Below are positions 7,839 through 16,235 of a stretch of DNA of 17,914 bases, piece after piece. The notes under the pieces were generated by a model. It saw nothing but the letters and a program-made list of their open reading frames with translations, was not told the origin of the DNA and did no database searches. Where the stretch lies: the NCBI GenBank assembly GCA_031271725.1, contig JAISVE010000083.1:1-17914 (forward strand). The letters are read 5' to 3'. The position numbers were made by a program, and so were the translations under genes. Within the stretch, counting starts at the first letter, position 1. The number at the start of each line of letters is the position of its first letter. The stretch is from Bacteroidales bacterium (lineage in GTDB: Bacteria > Bacteroidota > Bacteroidia > Bacteroidales > P3).

Positions 7839-7869
7839 CAAAGGTACAAAATTTTTTATAAAAAACAAA
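7839..7869 (-). promoter_or_regulatory. Bacteroidetes-type promoter for tRNA-Glu/rpsT
   Basis: On the minus strand the -7 box TACCTTTG (7839-7846) matches TAnnTTTG exactly. A -33 TTTG (7866-7869) lies 19 nt upstream, the preferred spacing. Transcription would start at about 7833, some 20 nt before the tRNA 5' end. The spacer is A/T-rich. Confidence 0.8.
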
Positions 7870-7889
7870 AGGTATAGCACAAAATTCAC

Positions 7890-7897
7890 TAAATTTG
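7890..7897 (+). promoter_or_regulatory. Candidate -7 box for mtaB
   Basis: TAAATTTG fits TAnnTTTG and lies 28 nt before the mtaB start, predicting a leader of about 20 nt. No clear TTG is found at the expected -33 distance, so this is weaker than the divergent tRNA promoter. Confidence 0.4.
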
Positions 7898-7925
7898 TAC
7901 AGATACTACCCAAAATTATCTACGA

Positions 7926-9284
7926 ATGAGAATAGCCTTTTATACACTTGGCTGTAAACTGAATTTTGCTGAAAGTTCTTCTTTGGCAACACAAGCTGCT
8001 GAACGCGGACATAACGTTGTAGAGTTTCAAGACAAAGCTGATATTTACGTGATAAACACCTGTACCGTTACAGCGCAAGCAGAAAAGAAGTGCAGGCAAA
8101 CAATTTCACGTGCTGCCCGTTTTGGCGGAAAAGTTGTTGTTATGGGATGTTTTTCACAATTGCGCCCCGACACAGTAAAGCAGATTGAGGGCGTTAGTTA
8201 TGTATTCGGTACTGCGGACAGAGAGCGGCTCTTTGATATTCTGGATGAACCGGTTGCTAACAGCGGAATTCGTGCTTCGGTGGCTTCTGCCGAAGTTGTT
8301 GCAGCCCGGCCTGCTGCAATAACCGATATTACTGCCAATGCTGACTGTTCAAATTCTGACACTACTTCCACAGTTGCCCACTTCACCCCACTCTATTCCA
8401 CCACAGGACGCACCCGTGCATTTTTCAAGATACAGGACGGCTGCAACAACTTTTGCGCATACTGCGCCGTGCCTTACGCACGCGGCAGAAGCCGCAGCGC
8501 AAGCATTGCCCGCACAGTAGAAGTTGCCAAGCAAATCGCCAATGACGGCATTAAGGAAGTTATCTTTACAGGAGTAAATATTGGTGACTTCGGACGCAGC
8601 AACAGCGCAACCGGCAATAATAGAGAAACACTTGCGCAACTTATTCGCGCACTCCTGCCAATTGAAGGTATTGAAAGATACCGCATATCCTCCATTGAAC
8701 CTGACTTGCTCACAGAAGAAATAATTGAACTCGCCGCAAAAGAAAAGAAAATAATGCCGCATTTCCACATTCCCTTGCAAAGCGGCTCCAATACTATTCT
8801 GCAAGATATGAAACGTCACTACAAGCGCGAACTTTTTGCAGAAAAAGTACACAGCATAAAAGGTAAAATTCCTCATGCCTTTATTGCTGCCGACATTATT
8901 GTCGGCTTCCCCACCGAAACAAACGAACTCTTTGAAGAAACATATCAGTTTCTAAACGACCTGCCAATTTCCGCACTGCATGTATTCACCTACTCCCCGC
9001 GTCCCGAAGCAGCATCATTCAAAATTTCCTCACTAAATACCCCAAAAGAACGTAAGCAAAGAAGCGACAAACTTCTTGCTCTTTCCAACAAAAAGAAAGA
9101 GGAATTTTATCTGAAATTTGTCGGACAGGGAATGTCGGTTTTATGGGAAGGAGACAATAACAAACATAGCGAATTTATGCAGGGATACACTGAGAATTAT
9201 TTACGTGTAAAGATGCCATATAACAGAGATAAAATCAACACAATCGAAAACATAAATATTACCAAACTTAACATCTTCATTTAA
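7926..9284 (+). CDS. mtaB: tRNA t6A37 C2-methylthiotransferase MtaB
   Basis: Radical-SAM methylthiotransferase, 452 aa, predicted to convert t6A to ms2t6A at position 37 of ANN-decoding tRNAs. The N-terminal UPF0004 domain has the three cluster cysteines Cys10 (LGCKLN), Cys46 (NTCTV) and Cys75 (MGCFSQ). The radical-SAM motif CNNFCAYC gives Cys173, Cys177 and Cys180. Further family motifs are FTGVNIGDFG, RISSIEP, HIPLQSGSN and DIIVGFPTE; the last ~65 residues fit a TRAM tRNA-binding domain. GCKLN rather than GCQMN favours MtaB over MiaB and RimO. A variable linker (about 110-160) separates the two domains. The cytoplasmic enzyme is transcribed divergently from tRNA-Glu/rpsT. No terminator is obvious after it; hppA has its own promoter. 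Confidence 0.93.
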   Translation: MRIAFYTLGCKLNFAESSSLATQAAERGHNVVEFQDKADIYVINTCTVTAQAEKKCRQTISRAARFGGKVVVMGCFSQLRPDTVKQIEGVSYVFGTADRERLFDILDEPVANSGIRASVASAEVVAARPAAITDITANADCSNSDTTSTVAHFTPLYSTTGRTRAFFKIQDGCNNFCAYCAVPYARGRSRSASIARTVEVAKQIANDGIKEVIFTGVNIGDFGRSNSATGNNRETLAQLIRALLPIEGIERYRISSIEPDLLTEEIIELAAKEKKIMPHFHIPLQSGSNTILQDMKRHYKRELFAEKVHSIKGKIPHAFIAADIIVGFPTETNELFEETYQFLNDLPISALHVFTYSPRPEAASFKISSLNTPKERKQRSDKLLALSNKKKEEFYLKFVGQGMSVLWEGDNNKHSEFMQGYTENYLRVKMPYNRDKINTIENINITKLNIFI

Positions 9285-9347
9285 CCGTAATATTATTTCG
9301 CTTCGCTTAATGAAAATACTTCCTATTTCGGAAAAACAAATGCCGGT

Positions 9348-9359
9348 GCAAGTACTTGC
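9348..9359. promoter_or_regulatory. 12-bp perfect palindrome overlapping the hppA -33 element
   Basis: GCAAGTACTTGC is a perfect inverted repeat with no spacer, and the -33 TTG of the hppA promoter (9356-9358) lies inside it. The position suits a repressor or activator site for a dimeric regulator. No regulator family is recognised. Confidence 0.35.
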
Positions 9360-9386
9360 TTTTCTCTATAGTTAGTTGTACTTTTG
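9356..9386 (+). promoter_or_regulatory. Bacteroidetes-type promoter for hppA
   Basis: TTG at 9356-9358 and the -7 box TACTTTTG at 9379-9386, spacing 20 nt. Transcription would begin near 9393, leaving a leader of about 46 nt before ATG 9439. This also rules out the in-frame TTG at 9376 as the start codon. Confidence 0.7.
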
Positions 9387-9438
9387 CGGCGTTTTTACCT
9401 TAGCCTTAAATTCTGAAACGAAAATAAAATTATACATA

Positions 9439-11856
9439 ATGCAACAAACTAAAACCCACAGCAACGGCAAAAGCCGTTTCACAGCAACACTGCTAACACT
9501 TTTGTTAAGCAGCATTGCTTTTGCAAGTGAGGCAGACCTCGCAATTCCCGACCTCCGCGCAGGAACTTTCCACATCTTCGGTTACGAAGTATCATCTTGG
9601 AACTTCTTGTTCTGGGGCGCAATGGTTATAGCAGGCACCCTTGCTTTTTCACTTATTCTATTCAGGCAAGTAAAACGTTTGCCGGTACATCAATCCATGA
9701 GCAAGGTTGCAAACACAATTTACAGCACCTGCCGCACATATTTAGCGCAACAAGGCAAATTCCTGCTTATGCTTTTTGTTTTAATAGCAGCAGTGCTTTG
9801 CGTTTACTTCTTCGGCTTGCTTGGTAAAAGCGCGGGCACAGTGATACAAGTTTTACTTTTTGCCGTTATAGGCATGGCAGGCTCTTACAGCGTGGCATGG
9901 TATGGCATACGCATAAACACTTATGCCAACGCCCGCACCGCTTTCTCCGCACTGCGCGCCCGTCCGCTTGACGTAGTAAATATTCCTTTACGTGCAGGTA
10001 TGAGCGTGGGCTTGTTCCTTATTTCGCTCGAGCTTGTAATGATGGTGGCTATTCTGCTTTTTGTTGACAGAAGCATAGTCGGCATCTGCTTTCTCGGCTT
10101 TGCCATAGGCGAATCACTCGGCGCAAGCGCACTGCGTATTGCAGGCGGTATCTTTACAAAAATTGCCGACATCGGCTCCGACCTTATGAAAATAGTTTTC
10201 AAAGTTAAGGAAGATGACCCCCGCAACCCCGGCGTAATTGCCGACTGCACCGGCGACAATGCCGGCGACAGCGTAGGACCAACCGCAGACGGATTTGAAA
10301 CATACGGCGTTACAGGCGTTGCCCTTATCACCTTTATCACTCTTGCCGTTACAGAGCCTGAAATGCAGGCAAAACTTATCGTGTGGATTTTCGGAATGCG
10401 CTTTTTGATGGACTTCTTGTCCGGCTGTTCCTTCTTCATTAACCAGGGAATTTCAAAACGCCTCTACGCCAATAAAAAAGACTTTGATTTTGAAGCCCCG
10501 CTGATGCGCCTCCTTGTAATCGCTGCCGTCCTCTGCATTTCCGCAAGTTTTATGATGAGCAAACTCCTTCTGGGCGACCTTCCCGACACAACATTATGGT
10601 GGAAACTCGCTATAATAATCGGTTGCGGCACCCTTGCGGCACTGCTGATTCCCGAATTTACAAAACTCTTTACCTCGGCAAAATCAACCCACGTAAAAGA
10701 GATTGTTACAGCATCCAAAGAGGGCGGCTCGTCCCTTAATATACTTTCGGGCATCGTGTCGGGTTATTTCGGAGCTTTTTGGACAGGACTACTGATTGTC
10801 GGCTTAATGACTCTCGCTTTCGTTACCTCGCAGATGGGCTTGGACGGCATTCTCGGGCCACACGCTTCGATTTTTGCTTTCGGCTTGGTTGCCTTCGGCT
10901 TCCTTTGTATGGGTCCCGTTACAATTGCGGTTGACAGTTACGGACCTGTAACCGACAACGCACAATCGGTATTTGAACTTTCGCAAATTGAGCAACTACC
11001 CAACATTGACCAAGAAATTGAAAAGGACTTTGGTTTTAAGCCCGATTTTGAAAAAGGAAAATACTTTTTAGAATCAAACGACTCGGCGGGCAACACTTTT
11101 AAGGCAACTGCTAAGCCCGTACTAATCGGTACTGCTGTTGTGGGTGCTACAACTATGATTTTTTCAATTATTCTGCTTCTCGAAAAAGTAGGCTTGCTCT
11201 CCCTCTCTCTCACAGACGCTCCTGTTATTCTCGGGCTAATCTGCGGCGGAGCGGTAGTATTCTGGTTTAGCGGTGCATCAATACAGGCTGTCACAACCGG
11301 TGCTTACCGTGCAGTGGAATTTATAAAACGTACTTTCAACATGAATAAAACAGAGGCAGACGAAAAAGACTCAAAACAAGTTGTAAAAATCTGTACACAA
11401 TACGCTCAAAAAGGCATGTGGAATATTTTTATTGCTCTCATTTCACTTACCCTCGCATTCGCATTTTTTGACCCCAACTTCTTTGTTGCCTACTTGGTTT
11501 CGATAGCCATATTCGGCTTGTTTCAAGCTATTTTCATGGCAAACGCCGGCGGCAGTTGGGACAATGCTAAAAAAATTGTAGAAGTAGAACTTAAAGAAAA
11601 AGATAGCCCCTTGCATGAAGCGGCAGTTGTGGGCGATACTGTCGGCGACCCATTCAAAGACACATCGTCAGTATCACTCAATCCCATAATCAAATTTTCC
11701 ACACTCTTCGGCTTGCTCGCAACAGAAATTGCTATTGAAATGAAAGCAAGCGGCGTTGAGGATTATTCAATGTGGATAGCAACTCCATTCTTAGTTCTCG
11801 GACTTATTTTTGTTTGGCGTTCCTTCTACAGAATGAAAATTCCAATGCAGAAATAA
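9439..11856 (+). CDS. hppA: Membrane-bound ion-translocating pyrophosphatase
   Basis: Integral membrane pump, 805 aa, coupling PPi hydrolysis to H+ and/or Na+ export across the inner membrane. The start is ATG 9439; the frame extends upstream to a TTG at 9376, but the promoter lies there. A hydrophobic, signal-like N-terminus (about 13-30, ending FAS) precedes many membrane helices. Substrate-site motifs are present: DDPRNPGVIADCTGDNAGDSVG, read as DDPRNPGVIADCTG plus DNAGDSVG, then GPTADGFETYG, GPVTDNAQS, GSWDNAKK and VVGDTVGDPFKDTS. The K+-selectivity segment reads GNTFKATAK, with Lys555 at the '460' position (K+-independent state) but Ala558 at '463' (K+-dependent state). Ion specificity is therefore unclear. 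Length is on the long side for the family because of the N-terminal region. It is monocistronic, ending at the hairpin at 11870-11901. Confidence 0.95.
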   Translation: MQQTKTHSNGKSRFTATLLTLLLSSIAFASEADLAIPDLRAGTFHIFGYEVSSWNFLFWGAMVIAGTLAFSLILFRQVKRLPVHQSMSKVANTIYSTCRTYLAQQGKFLLMLFVLIAAVLCVYFFGLLGKSAGTVIQVLLFAVIGMAGSYSVAWYGIRINTYANARTAFSALRARPLDVVNIPLRAGMSVGLFLISLELVMMVAILLFVDRSIVGICFLGFAIGESLGASALRIAGGIFTKIADIGSDLMKIVFKVKEDDPRNPGVIADCTGDNAGDSVGPTADGFETYGVTGVALITFITLAVTEPEMQAKLIVWIFGMRFLMDFLSGCSFFINQGISKRLYANKKDFDFEAPLMRLLVIAAVLCISASFMMSKLLLGDLPDTTLWWKLAIIIGCGTLAALLIPEFTKLFTSAKSTHVKEIVTASKEGGSSLNILSGIVSGYFGAFWTGLLIVGLMTLAFVTSQMGLDGILGPHASIFAFGLVAFGFLCMGPVTIAVDSYGPVTDNAQSVFELSQIEQLPNIDQEIEKDFGFKPDFEKGKYFLESNDSAGNTFKATAKPVLIGTAVVGATTMIFSIILLLEKVGLLSLSLTDAPVILGLICGGAVVFWFSGASIQAVTTGAYRAVEFIKRTFNMNKTEADEKDSKQVVKICTQYAQKGMWNIFIALISLTLAFAFFDPNFFVAYLVSIAIFGLFQAIFMANAGGSWDNAKKIVEVELKEKDSPLHEAAVVGDTVGDPFKDTSSVSLNPIIKFSTLFGLLATEIAIEMKASGVEDYSMWIATPFLVLGLIFVWRSFYRMKIPMQK

Positions 11857-11869
11857 TTGCCGAATAAAA

Positions 11870-11901
11870 AAAAGCGGGACTCAAAACTGAGCTCCGCTTT
11901 T
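11870..11901. terminator. Bidirectional hairpin terminator between hppA and the M16 peptidase gene
   Basis: AAAAGCGGGACTCA pairs with TGAGCTCCGCTTTT over 14 positions with one G-T and one A/C mismatch, loop AAAC. A-tract and T-tract flank it, so it can act on both strands. It sits between convergent stops at 11856 (+) and 11924 (-). Confidence 0.88.
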
Positions 11902-11923
11902 TATTTATAAAATCTTCAGAGTT

Positions 11924-14836
11924 CTAATATCCGAACAATGTCTTTTGGTCAACCACCTGCACTTCACCTAAAGACTTCAGGTAGTTCATATCCAAACGCT
12001 TGATATCGCCAAGTATGGCATAATTAAACTTACGTCCCTTAACTTGTTCCTGTTGAAATTTCACAACATCATCCAAAGTGAAAGCCTGCATTTTTTCAAA
12101 ATTCTTTTTCTCAAAATCATTCTCAAAACCAAACTTCTGATAATGCAAATATGTCCACAAAACATTAGACCTTAAAACTCTTTTAGTACGCACGGCATTA
12201 AGTGAATTTTCCTTTGCTATCTCAAATGATTTCTCGGAAACAGGCATATCGTTTATAATACCGTCAAAACCAAGCAAAGCATCTTTTAACTTATCGTTTT
12301 GAGTGGCTATAAAACCGCTAAAACCGTACGGGAGTGACGGACGTTCAGGCATATACATACCAAAGTTAGCCGAATATGCCAAACCGCGCGCCTCGCGCAT
12401 CTCCTGAAACACTATGCTGCTCATTCCGCCGCCGAAATAATCATTATACATACCGCGTATTGCTTCCATCTCTTTGTTGAAAGGAATATCATAGTTGCGG
12501 AAACTCAAATAAATATTTTCGGCATCATACTGTGCTACAAATATCTTTGGTTTATCACCTGCATTACGCAATTCAAAAGGATATTCGGGCAGAACATCTT
12601 TAAGTTCCGGCGCAAGTTTATGTTTCTCTTTCAGTTTTGCAATAAGTGCCTTGTCCGATTCAGTGCCGTAATAAATGATATTATGCTTATAACCGCTTAA
12701 ACCTTTAATCTTATCCGTAAGCACATTCGGATCGAGTGATTTTAATTCGCTCTCGCTAAGAATATAAGTTGAGGGATTTTTTTCGCCATAACGCGCATAC
12801 TCAACCAGACGATAGAAATTTTCATCCTGTACCGTTTTGCTGTCGGCTCTCTCTTTCAGAATATCGCTAACCACATTCTTGTAGATTGCTTCATCCGCCT
12901 TTATATTTGCCAAAAGTTCTTCAAACAAGTCAAGCGATTTTTCAAAATTATCTTTTATACCCACCATATACACATACACGCGGTTACCGCTTGCAAAAAC
13001 ATTATAGGTGGTGCCGAGATTATAAAATTCTTTTTTGAGTTGTTCCGGAGTATATTTATCTGTGCCGAGATATTCAAAATACTTGAATGCCACAGGCAAA
13101 TAAGGGTCGTTTTTAGAGCCCATTTCAAAAACATAGTCAATCTCAAAAAGCGGATCGCCGTCATTTTGCTTATATAAAACATCAACCCCTTCCGCCAATG
13201 GTAACACCTTCATATCCTTCTTAAAATCAACAAACACAGGTTCTATGTCCTTTGGTTTTACAAGAGCAATATCCCTCATAAAAGCACTTGTGGTATCGCG
13301 ATTTACAGGAATAGTGGTGATAGCGGGCTTCTCAACCTTTTTATTGTCGGGCGTACCTTGTTCCTTATATACTACAGCATAATTCTCATTAAAATACTTA
13401 TTGGCAAAATCAACAATATCCTGCTTTGTAATTTTGGCAAGATTGTCTATCTGTTTAACCTGCTTCTCCCAATCCTTATCCAAAATAAAGGCGTCAAGCA
13501 TAGAATAGGTACGTGTAAAGTTATATCTTAATTGTTGATATTCATTAACACGATAATTTTCTATTACACCCTTCAAAACTTCCTCCGAAAAATTACCCTG
13601 CTTTATGGAATCAATTTGTGCAAGAAGCAGAGCACGTACTTCGTTCAAAGTTTGCCCCTGCTTCGGAGTACTGCTAATTCCGAAAAACCCATAATCGGCA
13701 AGTTCATAGTAAAAAGAATATGCCGATAAAACCTGTTGCTTTTGCAAGAGGTTAAGGTCGATAAGCCCTGTTTTTCCATTGCTGAGCAGCTGGGAAAATA
13801 AGTTAGCAACTTCTATTGTAGCATCATTCTTGGCATTGGGCAAACGGTATCCCATAAAAATTTTGGCAGGTTCAAGCCCTGTAACAGTCCTTTCTACAGG
13901 CTTTTCTATAGGTTTTTCCTCGGCGAATTTGCGCTCGGGAACATCACCCGGTTTCATAGAGCCGAAATATTTGTCGATAAGTTTTATAACTTCATCGGGA
14001 TTAAAATCACCTGCCATTATAACAGCCATATTATTAGGCACATAATAGGTTTTGAAGAAGTTCTGTATATTAATAATAGAGGGATTTTTAAGATGTTCCT
14101 GAGTTCCTATAACAGTTTGAGTCCCATAAGGATGATGAGGCAACAAGGCATTCAGAAGAGCATCAGAAGCCTTATCGTCATCGTAGGTTAAATAAAGGTT
14201 ATATTCTTCATAAACGGTTTCCAACTCAGTGTGGAAAAGGCGGATAACCATATTCTGAAATCTGTCCGACTGAATTTTCAACCAGTTTTCAATCTGATTT
14301 GAAGGCACATCCTCCACATAAGCTGTCAAATCATAGCTTGTAAAGGCATTGGTGCCCTGCGCCCCTATAGCCGCCATAAGCTTGTCGTACTCATTGGGGA
14401 TAGCGATTGTTGCCGCTATTTGAGAAATGCTGTCAATTTGTTTGTAGATATTTTTGCGCTCTTGCTCGTCAGTTGTTTTGCGATAGACTTCGTAGAGTGC
14501 TGTAATCGCATCAAGATAGGGTTTTTCCCGATCGAAGTCAATTGTGCCGAAATTAGATGTGCCTTTGAACATTATGTGTTCAAGGTAGTGTGCAAGCCCT
14601 GTGGTTTCGCTTGGATCATTGCGGCTGCCCGCATCAACGGCAATCATCGTTTGAACACGCGGCTCATCCTTATTAACCGAGAGATAAACTTTTAACCCGT
14701 TTTCAAGCGTATAAATACGCGTTTTCATCGGGTCGCCCTTAACGGACTCGTACTTGTACTTTCCTCCGCAGGAAGCAAGCATAATAGCCACTGCTAATAT
14801 CGCAGTGATTGACAATAATTGTTTGAACATTTTCAT
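11924..14836 (-). CDS. M16-family (insulinase-like) zinc peptidase, lipoprotein
   Basis: 970 aa. The N-terminus has a lipoprotein signal with lipobox LASC (Cys23), so it is probably anchored in the periplasm or outer membrane. The N-terminal M16 domain has the inverted zinc motif HYLEH (His83, Glu86, His87) inside AGSRNDP...GLAHYLEHIMFKGT. A third ligand, probably Glu211, follows in LETVYEEYN. The gap between them is longer than usual because of an inserted helical segment (about 100-150), which seems usual in Bacteroidetes M16 proteins. The second half (about 530-970) is a diverged M16 repeat without HxxEH, giving the two-half clam shell of the family. Substrate unknown, presumably peptides. 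It begins 46 nt after comF and ends at a terminator; an A/T-rich gap leaves room for its own weak promoter. Confidence 0.93.
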   Translation of the reverse strand: MKMFKQLLSITAILAVAIMLASCGGKYKYESVKGDPMKTRIYTLENGLKVYLSVNKDEPRVQTMIAVDAGSRNDPSETTGLAHYLEHIMFKGTSNFGTIDFDREKPYLDAITALYEVYRKTTDEQERKNIYKQIDSISQIAATIAIPNEYDKLMAAIGAQGTNAFTSYDLTAYVEDVPSNQIENWLKIQSDRFQNMVIRLFHTELETVYEEYNLYLTYDDDKASDALLNALLPHHPYGTQTVIGTQEHLKNPSIINIQNFFKTYYVPNNMAVIMAGDFNPDEVIKLIDKYFGSMKPGDVPERKFAEEKPIEKPVERTVTGLEPAKIFMGYRLPNAKNDATIEVANLFSQLLSNGKTGLIDLNLLQKQQVLSAYSFYYELADYGFFGISSTPKQGQTLNEVRALLLAQIDSIKQGNFSEEVLKGVIENYRVNEYQQLRYNFTRTYSMLDAFILDKDWEKQVKQIDNLAKITKQDIVDFANKYFNENYAVVYKEQGTPDNKKVEKPAITTIPVNRDTTSAFMRDIALVKPKDIEPVFVDFKKDMKVLPLAEGVDVLYKQNDGDPLFEIDYVFEMGSKNDPYLPVAFKYFEYLGTDKYTPEQLKKEFYNLGTTYNVFASGNRVYVYMVGIKDNFEKSLDLFEELLANIKADEAIYKNVVSDILKERADSKTVQDENFYRLVEYARYGEKNPSTYILSESELKSLDPNVLTDKIKGLSGYKHNIIYYGTESDKALIAKLKEKHKLAPELKDVLPEYPFELRNAGDKPKIFVAQYDAENIYLSFRNYDIPFNKEMEAIRGMYNDYFGGGMSSIVFQEMREARGLAYSANFGMYMPERPSLPYGFSGFIATQNDKLKDALLGFDGIINDMPVSEKSFEIAKENSLNAVRTKRVLRSNVLWTYLHYQKFGFENDFEKKNFEKMQAFTLDDVVKFQQEQVKGRKFNYAILGDIKRLDMNYLKSLGEVQVVDQKTLFGY

Positions 14837-14882
14837 AATATAATATATTTTAGACTATAAAGTTACTAATTTTTGAAACATT

Positions 14883-15608
14883 TTATTCAGGTGCAGCAAC
14901 TGCAATGGCACTTAATGTAATGTTCTCTATTTTAAGCAGTTCTTTGGCGCAACTTTCTATTGTAGCACCTGTGGTTATAACATCGTCAACAATAAGGATA
15001 TGTTTGTTTTTCAGAGTTTGCAGAAGGTTTTGGTCATTGCAAAGTGCAAATCCTTCAAGCATATTTTCATATCTTTCGTAACGATCTTTTTTAGTTTGGC
15101 TTTCGCCTGAAGATGGCTTTATTAAAACATTTTTGAGTATCGGTTTCTTGATATATTTCTGCATACCCTCCGCAATAACTGCTGCCTGATTATAGCCTCT
15201 TAATTTTTCTTTTTTACTGCTTATCGGAACAGGGATTATAAAATCAATGTTGCTGTAATCACTGCCTGTTATTACATTTGCTTCTGATTTGCCCGTTGCT
15301 GCAAGATTTTGTCCCAGCAATTCACCGAGAAAAATCCCAATATCCCTATTGCCACCGTATTTAAGCAGGTGTAACATTTTTTGCAACAAACCATTCCTGA
15401 CAAAATAAAATACAACACAGGCATTCTGTAGCGGCACTCGCCCGAAGAGTTCGTTTGACACAGGGTTTAACCGCTCTTTTTCAAATCCGGTAAAGGGCAG
15501 TTGTTGATAACAATCCATACACAGAATTTTCTCTCCCCTGCCGAGCATATTAAGACAACCGCAACATCGGTTGGGATATAGCAGGTCGATAAAATCTGAC
15601 AGTATCAT
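14883..15608 (-). CDS. comF: ComF-family phosphoribosyltransferase-like protein
   Basis: 241 aa, cytoplasmic. An N-terminal four-Cys zinc finger (CCGC at Cys15/Cys18, then CMDC at Cys30/Cys33) is followed by a type I PRTase fold. It shows FIIPVPIS, the LRGYNQAAVIAEG motif and the PRPP-binding loop ILIVDDVITTGAT (about 204-216). ComF proteins are needed for natural transformation in Bacillus and Haemophilus; the homologue in Bacteroidota is widespread, and its biochemical role is uncertain. Its ATG directly follows the stop of the upstream flavin-reductase-like gene (TAAATG, no spacer), so translation is probably coupled. Confidence 0.92.
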   Translation of the reverse strand: MILSDFIDLLYPNRCCGCLNMLGRGEKILCMDCYQQLPFTGFEKERLNPVSNELFGRVPLQNACVVFYFVRNGLLQKMLHLLKYGGNRDIGIFLGELLGQNLAATGKSEANVITGSDYSNIDFIIPVPISSKKEKLRGYNQAAVIAEGMQKYIKKPILKNVLIKPSSGESQTKKDRYERYENMLEGFALCNDQNLLQTLKNKHILIVDDVITTGATIESCAKELLKIENITLSAIAVAAPE

Positions 15609-16217
15609 TTACTCTTTTACCCAAACATTCAAAATTTCCCCCACATAAACCTTGTGAAAGTCTTTAGTCGGATAGGTTTTTTCAGTTATCGTCTTGTCAA
15701 AGAACGCATCTTCTTTCAAAAGGTCAGCATAGATTTTTCGACATTCGATAACTAATCTGGCTTGTTCATAATATACATTACCCAAATCCGTAAATACAGG
15801 TTTTAAGCCTGTTACCTTTACCTTATCGGTATCACGACCGGAGGTTGTACCGCAAAGTTGTAAAATATCACGGTATTTTTCTTCAAAAACAGTAAGTGTA
15901 AAATAATCACCGTTTTCCGTAAACTCATAAGTGTAACGCTGCGGACGAACAAAAATAACGGCAACAGGCTTATTCCACAAATTACCGATAGTTCCCCAAC
16001 TTGCTGTCATCATGTTGAAACTGTCCTTATTTCCTGCGGAAATTAACATCCAGTCATCATCAATCATTTTTACAGGGTTGTCTTGAATTTCTTTGGGAGA
16101 AATTCGTTTGAATGTTTTCGTGGTTTCCATGTCGGTTGATTCGTTTTTTTGAGTTGTTTGTTTGCATGCAACAGTGGCAAATGCTAATGCGCACACTAAA
16201 AATGTAATTTTTTTCAT
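15609..16217 (-). CDS. Flavin reductase-like (FMN-binding split barrel) protein with lipoprotein signal
   Basis: 202 aa. The C-terminal ~165 residues match the flavin reductase-like/DIM6-NTAB family: DDWMLISAGN, NMMTASWGTIGNLWNKPV, FVRPQRYTYEF, DYFTLTVF, CGTTSGRD and the end FHKVYVGEIL. Relatives I know in Bacteroidota are cytoplasmic and begin near this fold. Here a putative signal precedes it, MKKITFLVCALAFATVACK, with a lipobox-like TVAC at Cys18 and a polar spacer. An in-frame ATG at 16130-16128 (residue 30) would give a leaderless 173-aa form. Threonine at -3 of the lipobox is unusual, so lipidation is likely but unproven. It sits 18 nt after recO and abuts comF. The electron donor and acceptor are unknown. 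Confidence 0.85.
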   Translation of the reverse strand: MKKITFLVCALAFATVACKQTTQKNESTDMETTKTFKRISPKEIQDNPVKMIDDDWMLISAGNKDSFNMMTASWGTIGNLWNKPVAVIFVRPQRYTYEFTENGDYFTLTVFEEKYRDILQLCGTTSGRDTDKVKVTGLKPVFTDLGNVYYEQARLVIECRKIYADLLKEDAFFDKTITEKTYPTKDFHKVYVGEILNVWVKE

Positions 16218-16235
16218 ATTAGTGGGTTTTAAATT

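Noticed and set aside
8349..8876. Minus-strand frame of 175 codons opposite mtaB
   Set aside because: It lies fully antisense to a clearly coding gene, has no recognisable motifs, and is Cys/Ala-rich as expected from a mirrored frame.
9376..9438. TTG start extending hppA upstream
   Set aside because: The extension overlaps the -7 promoter box at 9379-9386 and precedes the predicted transcription start.
9921..10439. Minus-strand frame of 172 codons opposite hppA
   Set aside because: Antisense shadow of conserved pyrophosphatase sequence; Ser/Ile/Pro-rich composition without domain signals.
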